Positions 35,182-43,692 of a stretch of 64,000 nt of DNA are shown here, piece by piece; position 1 is the first letter of the stretch; each line of letters opens with the position of its first letter. The notes beneath the pieces are model-generated. The model did no database searches. It saw only the letters and a list, made by a program, of their open reading frames with translations, and was not told the origin of the DNA. Source of the stretch: Lachnospiraceae bacterium. Lineage in GTDB: Bacteria > Bacillota > Clostridia > Lachnospirales > Lachnospiraceae. The stretch spans positions 24,477-88,476 of the forward strand of contig JAEFAR010000005.1 in assembly GCA_016287675.1 (NCBI GenBank). Reading direction: 5' to 3'. Made by a program: the position numbers and the translations under genes.

Positions 35182-36888
35182 TCAATTCCCGAGCATATCC
35201 TCCGCCCGCCTCAAAACATCGTGCACTTTTTCGATATCCGACGGTTTCGAATTCCTCAAAAAATTGGTCTTGTACCTGTTAAACCAGTCTTCGATGCGGG
35301 CATTAAGCCCTTCCTTTTCTTCGTTACGGCACAAAGACGTCATGACGCGGTTCACGATCCATATGCCTTCCGCTGCGTTATCCAGGATCTCCGTCAGCTC
35401 TTCGCCAAGGATTTCGGGATTATTTACGATCTTCTTTCTCAATTCGTTCAGATCCTTTTCCTTTTCGGCGGGATCTTTTCCTTCGAGCTCCCCCGAAAGT
35501 TCCGAGAGACGTCTTTCATATTCTGCGAAATCCCCTGCAGTCGCACACTTTGCATAGGTGTCGATCAGGCGCACGAATGTTCCCCAGTCAAAGACCTCGC
35601 ACCCGGAGATCCCGTCCTGTATCGAAACCGCCGTCAGGGTTTCATCGCCGTATTCGACAAGAGAAATGTCTTCCGACATAGACTTAAGATCGCGCTTGAT
35701 CTCCTCTTTGTTCCACGCCATGGCAGCTCCGAAGATCATACCCGGGATAGAAAGGAAGGGATGGTTTATATGCCCGTAATCGCCCCAGTCCGTGACCATG
35801 ATCCCGCTGACTCCGTGTTTGTGCCCGAAGCCGCACATCAACGCGATGTTTACGAAGCTGTCCCCGATCCTGTTTACAAAATGATTCCAGCCCGAAACCC
35901 CCGGGCAAACGTATTGTTCTATGCCGTTTTCCGCAAGAGCCTTTATGTACGTGTCCTTCTCGTTCGTACCGTATCCCCAGGACAGGCAGACCGTGTTCTC
36001 CGGGAGAAGTTTAAACAGCTCCGTGTCGCCCGCGATCACGTCTCCCCAGATCATGGGCGTTCTCCCGCTCTCCTTGACGAAATCGCACAGCTTTTTAACG
36101 TATTCCGTGTAAACTTCCTTCTTCGTCTTCGTTTCAAGCAAAAAACGGGATTTTCCTTCGCAGAGGTCGAATGTTTCGTCGCAGCAGATGTTCACCTTTT
36201 TCGATGCAAACAAAGGCATATATTCCGCGAGCATCTCTTCGATCAGTTCCACAGCCCCCGCCTCGCTCACAGCTATGGTGTGATGGCCCATCCTGTCGAA
36301 AAACGAAAAATCGCTCCTGTCTTCTCCGAGCTCACAGAAGCGCCTGTATTTTTCCGTCCTCAAAAGCTTGTAGAGATGTCCGAAGCAGGAGAGGGAGGGG
36401 ATCAATTCTATGCCCTTTGAAGCGCAGTATGCGTCCAGTTCCCTTATGTCTTCCGCCGTAAAACAGCTTTCGTCCTCCCAAAGCTCGGGCACGCACTTAA
36501 AGGCAAATGTATGCTCGATGTAGATCTGTAATTCATTGTATCTGTAAAAGGCGAGCTTATCCACAAACCTCTTAAGCTCCGACATGTGCATGACCCTGCC
36601 TCTGGTCTGATCCAGATAGTAGGCTCTGTGCTTTATGTCAGGGCAGTCGTGTATCGTGACGACAGGAAGTCTTCCCTCGTTTTGATCCTTTAATTGTTTG
36701 ATGAGCGCCTCAGCGTACAAAGTCCCGCGCAAACCGCCGGAAACCACCTTCACGCTGTCTTTTTTTGCATCTATCTTAAATTCTTCTTCTCCCAGTCCGC
36801 TGTCTTTTATAAACTCAACATCATTCGAAGCAATGCCGTCTCCGAGGCTCATTTCCTTCGGTGTGGGGATCAATCTGAACCTTTTCAT
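35182..36888 (-). CDS. Glycoside hydrolase family 20 beta-N-acetylhexosaminidase-like protein
   Basis: The 568-residue protein has an N-terminal alpha/beta GH20b-type domain (GGLRGTLYAEALIKQL), then a TIM barrel beginning HRAYYLDQTRGRVMHMSELK and a catalytic-region motif NICCDETFDLCEG in which the Asp-Glu pair matches the GH20 substrate-assisted catalytic pair. The usual HxGGDE is changed to NICCDE, so specificity may differ. No signal peptide: intracellular removal of terminal GlcNAc/GalNAc residues is likely. The ATG at 36888 after AAAGGCGG is preferred to the TTG at 36906. Appears monocistronic. Confidence 0.88.
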   Translation of the reverse strand: MKRFRLIPTPKEMSLGDGIASNDVEFIKDSGLGEEEFKIDAKKDSVKVVSGGLRGTLYAEALIKQLKDQNEGRLPVVTIHDCPDIKHRAYYLDQTRGRVMHMSELKRFVDKLAFYRYNELQIYIEHTFAFKCVPELWEDESCFTAEDIRELDAYCASKGIELIPSLSCFGHLYKLLRTEKYRRFCELGEDRSDFSFFDRMGHHTIAVSEAGAVELIEEMLAEYMPLFASKKVNICCDETFDLCEGKSRFLLETKTKKEVYTEYVKKLCDFVKESGRTPMIWGDVIAGDTELFKLLPENTVCLSWGYGTNEKDTYIKALAENGIEQYVCPGVSGWNHFVNRIGDSFVNIALMCGFGHKHGVSGIMVTDWGDYGHINHPFLSIPGMIFGAAMAWNKEEIKRDLKSMSEDISLVEYGDETLTAVSIQDGISGCEVFDWGTFVRLIDTYAKCATAGDFAEYERRLSELSGELEGKDPAEKEKDLNELRKKIVNNPEILGEELTEILDNAAEGIWIVNRVMTSLCRNEEKEGLNARIEDWFNRYKTNFLRNSKPSDIEKVHDVLRRAEDMLGN

Positions 36889-37080
36889 CTTACCGCCTTT
36901 CCGCAAGCCGTTCTCTTCTTTGAACCGCCGCTATGCCTCAACTATATCAATAAAAACATTTTTAGAAAAGAGGATACAATTGGGACGTTATAACTTATTC
37001 TACCATTTTATTCAGTTTTATAGTATAATGGATGGACTTTAATTCAGACATTTAACAACACACAGGGAGTGTATCTTAAT

Positions 37081-38448
37081 ATGGGCATATTTGAACTTCT
37101 GCTTTTGTCCGTCGGTCTTGCCATGGACGCCTTTGCGGTTTCCGTCTGCAAGGGACTCTCGGTCAAAAAACTGACTGTAAAAGAATGTTTGATCTGTGGG
37201 ATCTGGTTCGGCGCGTTCCAGGGAATAATGCCTTTTTTGGGCTTTCTCATAGGCTTCGGCTTTGAAAAATGGATCCGGATCGTAGCGCCCTGGGTAGCCT
37301 TCGTCCTGCTCAGTCTCATCGGTATCAACATGATCCGTGAAGCTTTTTCTGAGGAAGAAGAGGAAAAAGCGGGCTTTGATGTAAAAACAATGTTCCTGAT
37401 GGCAGTGGCCACCAGCATCGATGCATTGGCTGTGGGCATTACCTTCGTTGCCGTACCGGTTCAGGTCCTTGGATCCGGAAAGTTCCAAAATACGATCCTG
37501 GCAGTGATCGTGATCGCTGTTGTAACCTTCCTGATCTCTGCCCTGGGCGTAAAGATCGGAAATCTCTTCGGTTCCCGTTACAGATCCGGATCAGAGGTCA
37601 TGGGAGGAACCATCCTCCTCTTCATCGGAATGAAGACGCTGATCGGGCATCTTGACACTTCAGGCGCCATGAGCAATTCAGATAACATTTTCGGAATGCT
37701 GATCCCTCTTGTGGGAACGGCTCTGGGGGCCGCGTCGGTATATGCCGGGAAGAACAGGATCTCTGAAAGGATCCGTGTTCCGATGGCAGGGACTGCCGCA
37801 GGCATAATGCTCTCAATCTCTGTCTGGGGCATGATCGAACCCGCTGCCGGAGGCTTCAACAGCGCAGGGCATCAGGCCATCGTCCCTCTCTTCATAAGCT
37901 TTTGCGCAGGGATCGCCCTGCAGTTTATTCTGGACAGTACCATCCCTCACACCCATGCTTTTGTGGAGATCACCGAGGGGATACGGAGCAATCTGAAAGA
38001 CGGGACAAGAATGATGCTGGCAGAAGTCATCCACCATGTACCGGAAGGACTGGCTCTGGGTGCGATCTACGCCGCTCATTTTCTGGAGACCGACTGGATC
38101 CCCGCCTCCACACCTCTTTTCCTGGCTGTGGCGCTGGCGATACAGAACTTCCCGGAAGCCCTGTTTGTGTCCCTTCCCGTAATGGAAAAGGGTACGGGAA
38201 AGGGTAAAGCCTTTTTCATGGGGGTTGTTTCGGGAGTCCCCATCCCCATCGTTGCTGTTTTTGTTCTGATCATAGTAGTTCTTTTCCCCGCTGCACTGCC
38301 CTACATCATGGCTGCGGCAGGTGGCGCAATGATCTACACCACCGCAGAGGATCTTCCTCTCATGGTGGGAAGCAAAGGCAACGACAGCGGCGCATTTGCC
38401 TTCATTATCGGCTTTTCGATCATTATGCTTTTAATGTTTGCAAAATAA
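37081..38448 (+). CDS. MntP-like Mn2+ efflux domain fused to a ZIP-family metal transporter
   Basis: One uninterrupted 455-residue frame. Residues 1 to about 190 match MntP (six helices), with conserved aspartates in LAMDAFAVSVCKGL and TSIDALAVGI. Residues about 205-455 match GufA/ZupT-type ZIP proteins: start NIFGMLIPLVGTALGA, the helix-4 metal motif IHHVPEGLALGAIYAAH, the helix-5 motif IQNFPEALFV, and a small-residue-rich C-terminus. MntP proteins export Mn2+; ZIP proteins usually import divalent metals. The junction is near 37640-37690. Start 37081 fits GGGAGTG; a TATAAT is at 37024-37029. No Mn-sensing yybP-ykoY leader is visible. Both halves keep their key metal residues, so both may be active. 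Confidence 0.9.
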   Translation: MGIFELLLLSVGLAMDAFAVSVCKGLSVKKLTVKECLICGIWFGAFQGIMPFLGFLIGFGFEKWIRIVAPWVAFVLLSLIGINMIREAFSEEEEEKAGFDVKTMFLMAVATSIDALAVGITFVAVPVQVLGSGKFQNTILAVIVIAVVTFLISALGVKIGNLFGSRYRSGSEVMGGTILLFIGMKTLIGHLDTSGAMSNSDNIFGMLIPLVGTALGAASVYAGKNRISERIRVPMAGTAAGIMLSISVWGMIEPAAGGFNSAGHQAIVPLFISFCAGIALQFILDSTIPHTHAFVEITEGIRSNLKDGTRMMLAEVIHHVPEGLALGAIYAAHFLETDWIPASTPLFLAVALAIQNFPEALFVSLPVMEKGTGKGKAFFMGVVSGVPIPIVAVFVLIIVVLFPAALPYIMAAAGGAMIYTTAEDLPLMVGSKGNDSGAFAFIIGFSIIMLLMFAK

Positions 38449-38515
38449 ACTTTTATTTTATCAGTAACAGGGTTATTATTACTTGATCAGTTTTTCATTA
38501 CGGAGGATGGAAAAA

Positions 38516-39556
38516 ATGGAATCAACCGACAGACTCAGCTTTTCTTCAGACTACATGGAGGGTGCGCATCCCGCCATTCTAAAGAAACTTATAGAGACCA
38601 ACATGGAAAAAACAGCGGCTTACGGAGCAGACATTTACTCCGAGTCCGCCCGTGAAAAGATACGAAAAGCCTGCAACGCTCCCGAAGCGGACATCTTCTT
38701 TCTTGCAGGGGGGACTCAGGCAAATGCCACGATGATCGATGCAATGCTCCGTTCCTATCAGGGTGTCATCGCAGCGGAAACAGGCCACATAGCAGCTCAT
38801 GAAGCGGGCGCGATCGAGTTCGGCGGTCACAAAGTCCTGACTCTTCCCCAACACAACGGAAAGCTGGCAGCAGCAGACGTGGAAAACTATATTGACAGCT
38901 ACTATGCAGACAAGAATCATGAGCACATGCTCATGCCCGGAATGGTCTACATCTCACAGCCCACCGAGCAGGGAACACTCTATTCATTAAAGGAGCTCAC
39001 GGATCTGAGCCGTGTCTGCCGTAAGAACAACACTCCCCTGTACATGGACGGCGCAAGGCTTGCATATGCTCTGGCCTGCCCCGAGAATGATGTCACCCTG
39101 CCTCAGATTGCAGAGTACTGCGACGTTTTCTACATCGGAGGTACAAAGTGCGGAACTCTCTTCGGAGAAGCTGTTGTGATCCCGAAGCACGATTTCATTC
39201 CCCACATTTTCACCATGATCAAGCAGCACGGCGCTCTTCTTGCAAAGAGCCGTATAGCGGGCATACAATTCGACGTCCTCTTCACAGACAACATCTATGA
39301 CGAGATCGGCAGAAACGCCATAGAAACCGCGGACAGGATCAGAAACGCCCTTAAAGAAAAGGGCTACACCTTTGCCTTCCATTCTCCTACAAACCAGCTG
39401 TTCGTAACCCTCACAAAAGAAAAGGCAGACGAGCTTTCAAGGCAGGTGGAGATGGGCTTCTGGGAAAATGTTGACCCGGATCGGGTGGTAATGAGGATCG
39501 CCACCAGCTGGGCAACCCAAAAAGAAGATGTGGACAGATTGATCGGATTATTGTAA
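38516..39556 (+). CDS. Low-specificity L-threonine aldolase family protein
   Basis: A 346-residue fold-type I PLP enzyme that cleaves threonine/allo-threonine to glycine and acetaldehyde. Motifs: FSSDYMEGAHPAIL, IFFLAGGTQANATM, ETGHIAAHEAGAIEF, LYMDGARLAYAL with the cofactor Asp, and YIGGTKCGTLFGEA with the PLP lysine. Start 38516 (MESTDRLSF) is preferred over 38507 and 38483 because GGAGG is 9 bp upstream. It is 67 bp after the metal-transporter fusion on the same strand, so readthrough is possible, though no functional link is evident. Confidence 0.92.
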   Translation: MESTDRLSFSSDYMEGAHPAILKKLIETNMEKTAAYGADIYSESAREKIRKACNAPEADIFFLAGGTQANATMIDAMLRSYQGVIAAETGHIAAHEAGAIEFGGHKVLTLPQHNGKLAAADVENYIDSYYADKNHEHMLMPGMVYISQPTEQGTLYSLKELTDLSRVCRKNNTPLYMDGARLAYALACPENDVTLPQIAEYCDVFYIGGTKCGTLFGEAVVIPKHDFIPHIFTMIKQHGALLAKSRIAGIQFDVLFTDNIYDEIGRNAIETADRIRNALKEKGYTFAFHSPTNQLFVTLTKEKADELSRQVEMGFWENVDPDRVVMRIATSWATQKEDVDRLIGLL

Positions 39557-39621
39557 AAAAACCGAGGGAATCGATCAGCCCCCTGTCCGTCTGACATAAG
39601 GCTTTTCAAATTCTCCTCGGC
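39557..39621 (-). terminator. Terminator of the ABC binding-protein/permease operon
   Basis: On the minus strand GCCGAGGAGAATT and GATTCCCTCGG form an imperfect stem with a loop of about 37 nt, followed by TTTTTTT immediately before the convergent ltaE-type gene's stop. Confidence 0.65.
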
Positions 39622-39645
39622 TCTCTTTGATCTCTTACTTAAGTT

Positions 39646-40410
39646 TTATGCCCTTCGACGGAACACCTTTGTCATCAACGCAGGTACCCCGCTTACTATC
39701 AGTACAAGGAAGATCATTATCAGCGCATAAGCATATATCTCCTCGTACTCATTAAAGTAGCTGCTGCTGTAAACAGCCTTTCCAAGCGAATTCTTTGTCT
39801 GAACCAGATACTCGGTTGAAACCACAAGCTTAAGGCCCATTCCCACTGCGCTTATATATGCCTGCTTTAAATAACCGGCCATAAGCGGCAGATGGACATG
39901 AGTCAGTACATAAAGACTCATGGATCCATTCAGGCGATATACGTCGATCAGGTTCCTGTCCATGTTGCGGTAGCCCTCGCAGACAGCCTCGCTGATCAAA
40001 GGGATCAGGAAGAGCGTAGTGGCGATGACCGGTACCCGCGTGTATTTTGTGAGTACCATGATGATCACCACCATAACTATCATGGGTATGGATCTTAAAA
40101 AAATCATAAAGGGCTTAAAAAGTGAGCGGACAAGATCGCTGTATCCCTCCGGAATACCCACAAGAATTCCGATCAAAGATGCGATTAAAAGCGCTTGGAT
40201 CAGATGTTTCATTGATGTCAGTATGAGCCTGTAGGTTTCGGGCTTTCCCAGTAGTACAAAAAAAGCTTTCAATATCTCGGGAACTCCCGGGAACACGAGC
40301 CGGTCACCCTTAAGACTGCCCGCGAGCTGGATCAGAAAACCCAGAAGCAGGATACCCAGCATGAATGAAACGGTTTCTTTTATTCTATTTCGCTTCAAAA
40401 TAGAAATCAT
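39646..40410 (-). CDS. ABC transporter permease, NitT/TauT-like
   Basis: The 254-residue permease has about six helices and the BPD_transp_1 fold of SsuC/TauC/NrtB-type importers; the EAA-type loop is seen as EAVCEGYRNMDRNLIDVYRLNG near residue 150. It overlaps the end of the binding-protein gene by 26 bp, so the two are coupled. No ATP-binding gene follows; the operon ends at a terminator. Substrate unknown: such systems take sulfonates, nitrate, riboflavin or thiamine precursors. Confidence 0.9.
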   Translation of the reverse strand: MISILKRNRIKETVSFMLGILLLGFLIQLAGSLKGDRLVFPGVPEILKAFFVLLGKPETYRLILTSMKHLIQALLIASLIGILVGIPEGYSDLVRSLFKPFMIFLRSIPMIVMVVIIMVLTKYTRVPVIATTLFLIPLISEAVCEGYRNMDRNLIDVYRLNGSMSLYVLTHVHLPLMAGYLKQAYISAVGMGLKLVVSTEYLVQTKNSLGKAVYSSSYFNEYEEIYAYALIMIFLVLIVSGVPALMTKVFRRRA

Positions 40411-41311
40411 CGGCAGGTACTTCTCCTCCGAACTGTTTAAGATCTATGTTTGCTGTAGTTTCAATCTGCTTCCTGGCATCCTTTGCACTCATATACTTTA
40501 CAGCACAATTGGGGATGGCCTTTGCCGCAACCTTCGCGTTGGGAAGGATCCCGAGGGATGCGGCTGCTTCAGCTACTGTTTCAAGTTCTGTTTCACACTT
40601 CCCGGCGGATTCTTCGACTTTCTTAAGGTAAGCCTTAACAACATCGGGCTGTTTCTCGGCAGTCTCGGGATTTACAAAGAGTCCCGCCTGAGTGAAGCCG
40701 TCATTGCCTGTAGCTTTCTTGTAAAGATCGTTCAAAGAATATCCTGTGATCTTTTCGTTCTTGATCTTCGCCGCCGTTAGTGCGGGCTCTGCTGTAAGGA
40801 CGATGGCTTCCTCATCCGTCAGAAGCAGGCTCTGAGTGTTTGCGGCACCTGCAAGATACTCTATGCTTGCGGGAACGATCCCGTTCTCTTTTAATGCATA
40901 AAGGGCGATGGATGAATTTATGGTGTTCTCTCCGAACAGTACGACCTTTGCACCGTTCATATCCTCAAGCTTAAAGCCCTCGCGCTGAGATGCAAAATAA
41001 AGATTTCCCCAGGATACGACAGCCGCCAGCTTGTAGGTGGATTTTCCCATCTTGTAAAGCTTTGCGCCCGCATTAATGGGAGCGATCACAAAATCCGCAG
41101 TAGCATTTGAAAACTCGGCGGTAATGGTCTCTGCAGCAACAAATGTGTAGTTGTCGGGGTTCTCTTTTGCGATTGCCGCAAGTGCGATGGCGGGCGCCCC
41201 ATTGGGAGCGGAGACCTTTACGGCAGATGTGTCGGCATCCTTTGCCGAGCCGCAGGCAGCAAGGGACAGTGCAGTAATGCCTGCAAAGAATAACGATAAA
41301 AGCTTTTTCAT
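40385..41311 (-). CDS. ABC transporter substrate-binding lipoprotein, NMT1/TauA-like
   Basis: The 308-residue protein has a lipobox SLAAC and a type 2 periplasmic-binding fold of the NitT/TauT group (VSAPNGAPAIALAAIAKENP, then FVIAPINAGAKLYKMG). It delivers an unknown small anion or vitamin-like molecule to the overlapping permease. The ATPase partner is missing from the neighbourhood and must be shared or encoded elsewhere. RBS AAGGAGATATTCAT precedes the ATG. The promoter is at 41369-41397; the 5' leader of about 50 nt has a GTTAG/CTAAC hairpin but no recognised riboswitch. Confidence 0.9.
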   Translation of the reverse strand: MKKLLSLFFAGITALSLAACGSAKDADTSAVKVSAPNGAPAIALAAIAKENPDNYTFVAAETITAEFSNATADFVIAPINAGAKLYKMGKSTYKLAAVVSWGNLYFASQREGFKLEDMNGAKVVLFGENTINSSIALYALKENGIVPASIEYLAGAANTQSLLLTDEEAIVLTAEPALTAAKIKNEKITGYSLNDLYKKATGNDGFTQAGLFVNPETAEKQPDVVKAYLKKVEESAGKCETELETVAEAAASLGILPNAKVAAKAIPNCAVKYMSAKDARKQIETTANIDLKQFGGEVPADDFYFEAK

Positions 41312-41368
41312 ATATGAATATCTCCTTATATGTGTATTATGTGGGGTTAGATAAAACTAACGGCAGTA

Positions 41369-41397
41369 ACTATATTATAATTCCATCCTTTTGTCAA
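41369..41397 (-). promoter_or_regulatory. Sigma-A promoter of the binding-protein/permease operon
   Basis: On the minus strand TTGACA (41392-41397) and TATAGT (41369-41374) with a 17-bp spacer. Confidence 0.78.
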
Positions 41398-41475
41398 ACA
41401 ATTAACTGTAAACAATTGCCAAGTATCCGGACGCTACGTGTATGCAGGACACTTTCGCCCCTTCTGCACGTAACG

Positions 41476-42642
41476 TTAAAAGAACGGCCAGTAGGAAAGC
41501 AGGAAGCCGGGAATAACAACTATTATGAAAAAGGCCCAGCTGACAAGGGTGAAGACCTTCACGAATTTAAATCCCTGTCCGGGATACTCCCTCACATAGA
41601 TCCTGTAATTGATCACAGAGGCCAGCGATCCTATGAGAGAAACCAGACCTGCTGTGTCCGCGCCATAGATCAGCCCCGCAAAATTCTCGGAAAAAGGATA
41701 AAGAACAATGGATGCCGGAACGTTGGAAATCACCTGACTGAGGCCTATGGCCCACCAGTACTCCCTTCCTGCCACAGCCTTTTTAAGCATTGCGGAGATT
41801 CCGGGATTAGCCGCAATGGATGACGAGAAAACGAAGAAGCACAAAAAAGTCAGGATCAACACGTAATCCACTCTTTTAAAAAGACTCCTGTCGTTAAAAA
41901 AAACAGTTGCCAGTACGATTCCCAATGCCCAGCCCCAAAGGCCTGTTCTTGTTACGATCACGGCAAGCACCAGCACAAACAGCGCCAGATAAACTGCGCC
42001 ACGTCTGTTGATCGAAGGCCTGCTTTCTTTAACATTTTCATCCGCTGCCTGTGTTTCTTTACCTGTTACCTCTTGTGCCGCTTCCTTCAGGTTTTTCCTG
42101 TACAATACAAGAACGAAAATAACCAGCAGAACTGCAGAGGAAGCGCAAAGGGGAAGCATATGCAGCATAAACTGTCCCGCGCTCACATCGGCCTGTCCGT
42201 ACAGAAACAGGTTTTGGGGGCTTCCGAAGGGCATGAGGAGAGAGCCTCGGATGGCTGCGATGTTTTCCATGGATATGACCGGCAGGATATATTTTTCTTT
42301 ACCTCCCTGCCTGAAAAGCAGGATAGTTAGCGGCACAAAGATGATCAGCGACACATCGTTGGTCACAAACATTGATGTAAAAAACACACCGAAGATCACA
42401 AACAGTGACAGTCCCACCATGGAAGGGATCCCGGAAGCAAGACGTACAACAGGTCCCAGTACATTTTCCTTCTTAAAGCCTTCCAGCACGCAGAGCATCA
42501 TCAGAAGGATCCCCAGCGTCCTCCAGTCAATGTCTGTCAGCAGCTGCCGGGTGGGCGGTGTGACAAAAAGCGAAATGACAGCTGCCACAAGTGACAGCGT
42601 CAGCATCATTTCTTTTTTTAACAGGGTTATCAGTTTCTTCAT
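41476..42642 (-). CDS. SLC13/ArsB-type anion permease
   Basis: The 388-residue protein has about ten membrane helices and the DASS/ion-transporter pattern: FVTNDVSLIIFVPL (the ND motif near residue 95), AAIRGSLLMPFGSPQNLFLY, and the C-terminal QVISNVPASIVLYPF repeat. Members carry dicarboxylates, sulfate, citrate, arsenite or Na+/H+; substrate cannot be called. It is somewhat shorter than the 420-480 residues usual for the family. No neighbours suggest a pathway; it is oriented with the ABC genes but separated by their promoter. Confidence 0.87.
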   Translation of the reverse strand: MKKLITLLKKEMMLTLSLVAAVISLFVTPPTRQLLTDIDWRTLGILLMMLCVLEGFKKENVLGPVVRLASGIPSMVGLSLFVIFGVFFTSMFVTNDVSLIIFVPLTILLFRQGGKEKYILPVISMENIAAIRGSLLMPFGSPQNLFLYGQADVSAGQFMLHMLPLCASSAVLLVIFVLVLYRKNLKEAAQEVTGKETQAADENVKESRPSINRRGAVYLALFVLVLAVIVTRTGLWGWALGIVLATVFFNDRSLFKRVDYVLILTFLCFFVFSSSIAANPGISAMLKKAVAGREYWWAIGLSQVISNVPASIVLYPFSENFAGLIYGADTAGLVSLIGSLASVINYRIYVREYPGQGFKFVKVFTLVSWAFFIIVVIPGFLLSYWPFF

Positions 42643-42816
42643 TCATTTTCCCTTCATTCGTACATAAACTTTTAGAACGGTTATAGCAGAAACCTCAGTT
42701 TAAAGCAACATAAAAATGAATCCCTGACACCGTCCCCAAAGATTCATTTTTTGACTTGTATTTGACAAAGTTTCGTTGTATCATTGTCGCATTGTAAAAA
42801 AACAGGTGAAGATAAA

Positions 42817-43593
42817 ATGATGAAAGCGAATTACCATACACACACGCCCCGCTGCCATCACGCTGTGGGCAGCGAACGCGAGTACATCGAATCGGCGATA
42901 GCACAGGGCTTTACAGTCCTTGGCTTCTCCGATCACACACCCCAGCCTTACCCCGCCGGCTTCAGATCAGGCATCCGAATGAGCATGGAGGAGATCGGAG
43001 AATACACCGAAACCCTGGTGCAGCTCAGAGAAGAGTACAAGGATCGAATCAGGATCCTCATAGGTTATGAAGTTGAGTTTTTTCCAAAATACTTTGACTC
43101 TCTTATCAAGGAACTGAAGAAGCATCCTTTGGATTATATCATCCTCGGACAGCACTTTGTACCCGACGAGATCGAAGGATTTTACACCGGCATGAAAACA
43201 GACAGTGCAGAACACTTAAAGGCCTACGTGGATCTTGCTGTTGAAGCTATGAAAACAGGGCTTTTCACTTACCTTGCCCACCCTGACCTCATCAATTTTA
43301 CAGGAGATGAGGAGATCTACAAAAAACACATGTCCCGCCTTGTGGAAACTGCGGTTGACATGAACGTTCCTCTGGAAGTGAACATGTACGGCTTTGTTGA
43401 CGGCCGTCACTATCCCTCAGACAGATTCTTCAGATTTGCAAATGAGTACGCCCCCCGGTTCATCATCGGCTGCGACGCTCACAAGCCTGAGATGATCAGA
43501 CAGCCGAAAAGCATTCCGGGATTTTCGGAGTTTCTTGATCGTAACGACATAGTCTACGGAGATAACATCATCTCTTTAAAACCCGTTAAATAA
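42817..43593 (+). CDS. PHP-family histidinol-phosphatase-like protein
   Basis: The 258-residue PHP phosphoesterase has the N-terminal metal motif NYHTHTPRCHHAVG, then LGFSDHTPQP, a GYEVEFF Glu motif, GQHFV, LAHPDLI and CDAHKPE, the metal ligands of a trinuclear site. This set fits HisK/HisJ-type L-histidinol phosphate phosphatases, the eighth step of histidine synthesis. No other his genes are here, so another phosphoester substrate is possible. The start at 42817 follows AGGTGA; an ATG directly after it is equally possible. Confidence 0.88.
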   Translation: MMKANYHTHTPRCHHAVGSEREYIESAIAQGFTVLGFSDHTPQPYPAGFRSGIRMSMEEIGEYTETLVQLREEYKDRIRILIGYEVEFFPKYFDSLIKELKKHPLDYIILGQHFVPDEIEGFYTGMKTDSAEHLKAYVDLAVEAMKTGLFTYLAHPDLINFTGDEEIYKKHMSRLVETAVDMNVPLEVNMYGFVDGRHYPSDRFFRFANEYAPRFIIGCDAHKPEMIRQPKSIPGFSEFLDRNDIVYGDNIISLKPVK

Positions 43594-43628
43594 ATGTGAC
43601 CGATCCCACACATAAGGACTAAGCAATT

Positions 43629-43667
43629 AACGCCCCCGCAACAGATTGTACGGAGGCGTTATTTTTC
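43629..43667. terminator. Terminator between the PHP and aldo/keto reductase genes
   Basis: AACGCCCCCG (43629-43638) and CGGAGGCGTT (43651-43660) form a stem with a 12-nt loop, followed by ATTTTT on the + strand. The genes converge here. Confidence 0.85.
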
Positions 43668-43692
43668 GCTAATATTTTTCTCATAAGACTTT

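Noticed and set aside
35221..36420. 399-codon + frame
   Set aside because: Antisense to the GH20 gene, which has recognisable catalytic motifs.
36907..37080. Possible Mn-sensing yybP-ykoY riboswitch before the MntP-ZIP gene
   Set aside because: The conserved yybP-ykoY loops are absent in this 170-bp AT-rich interval.
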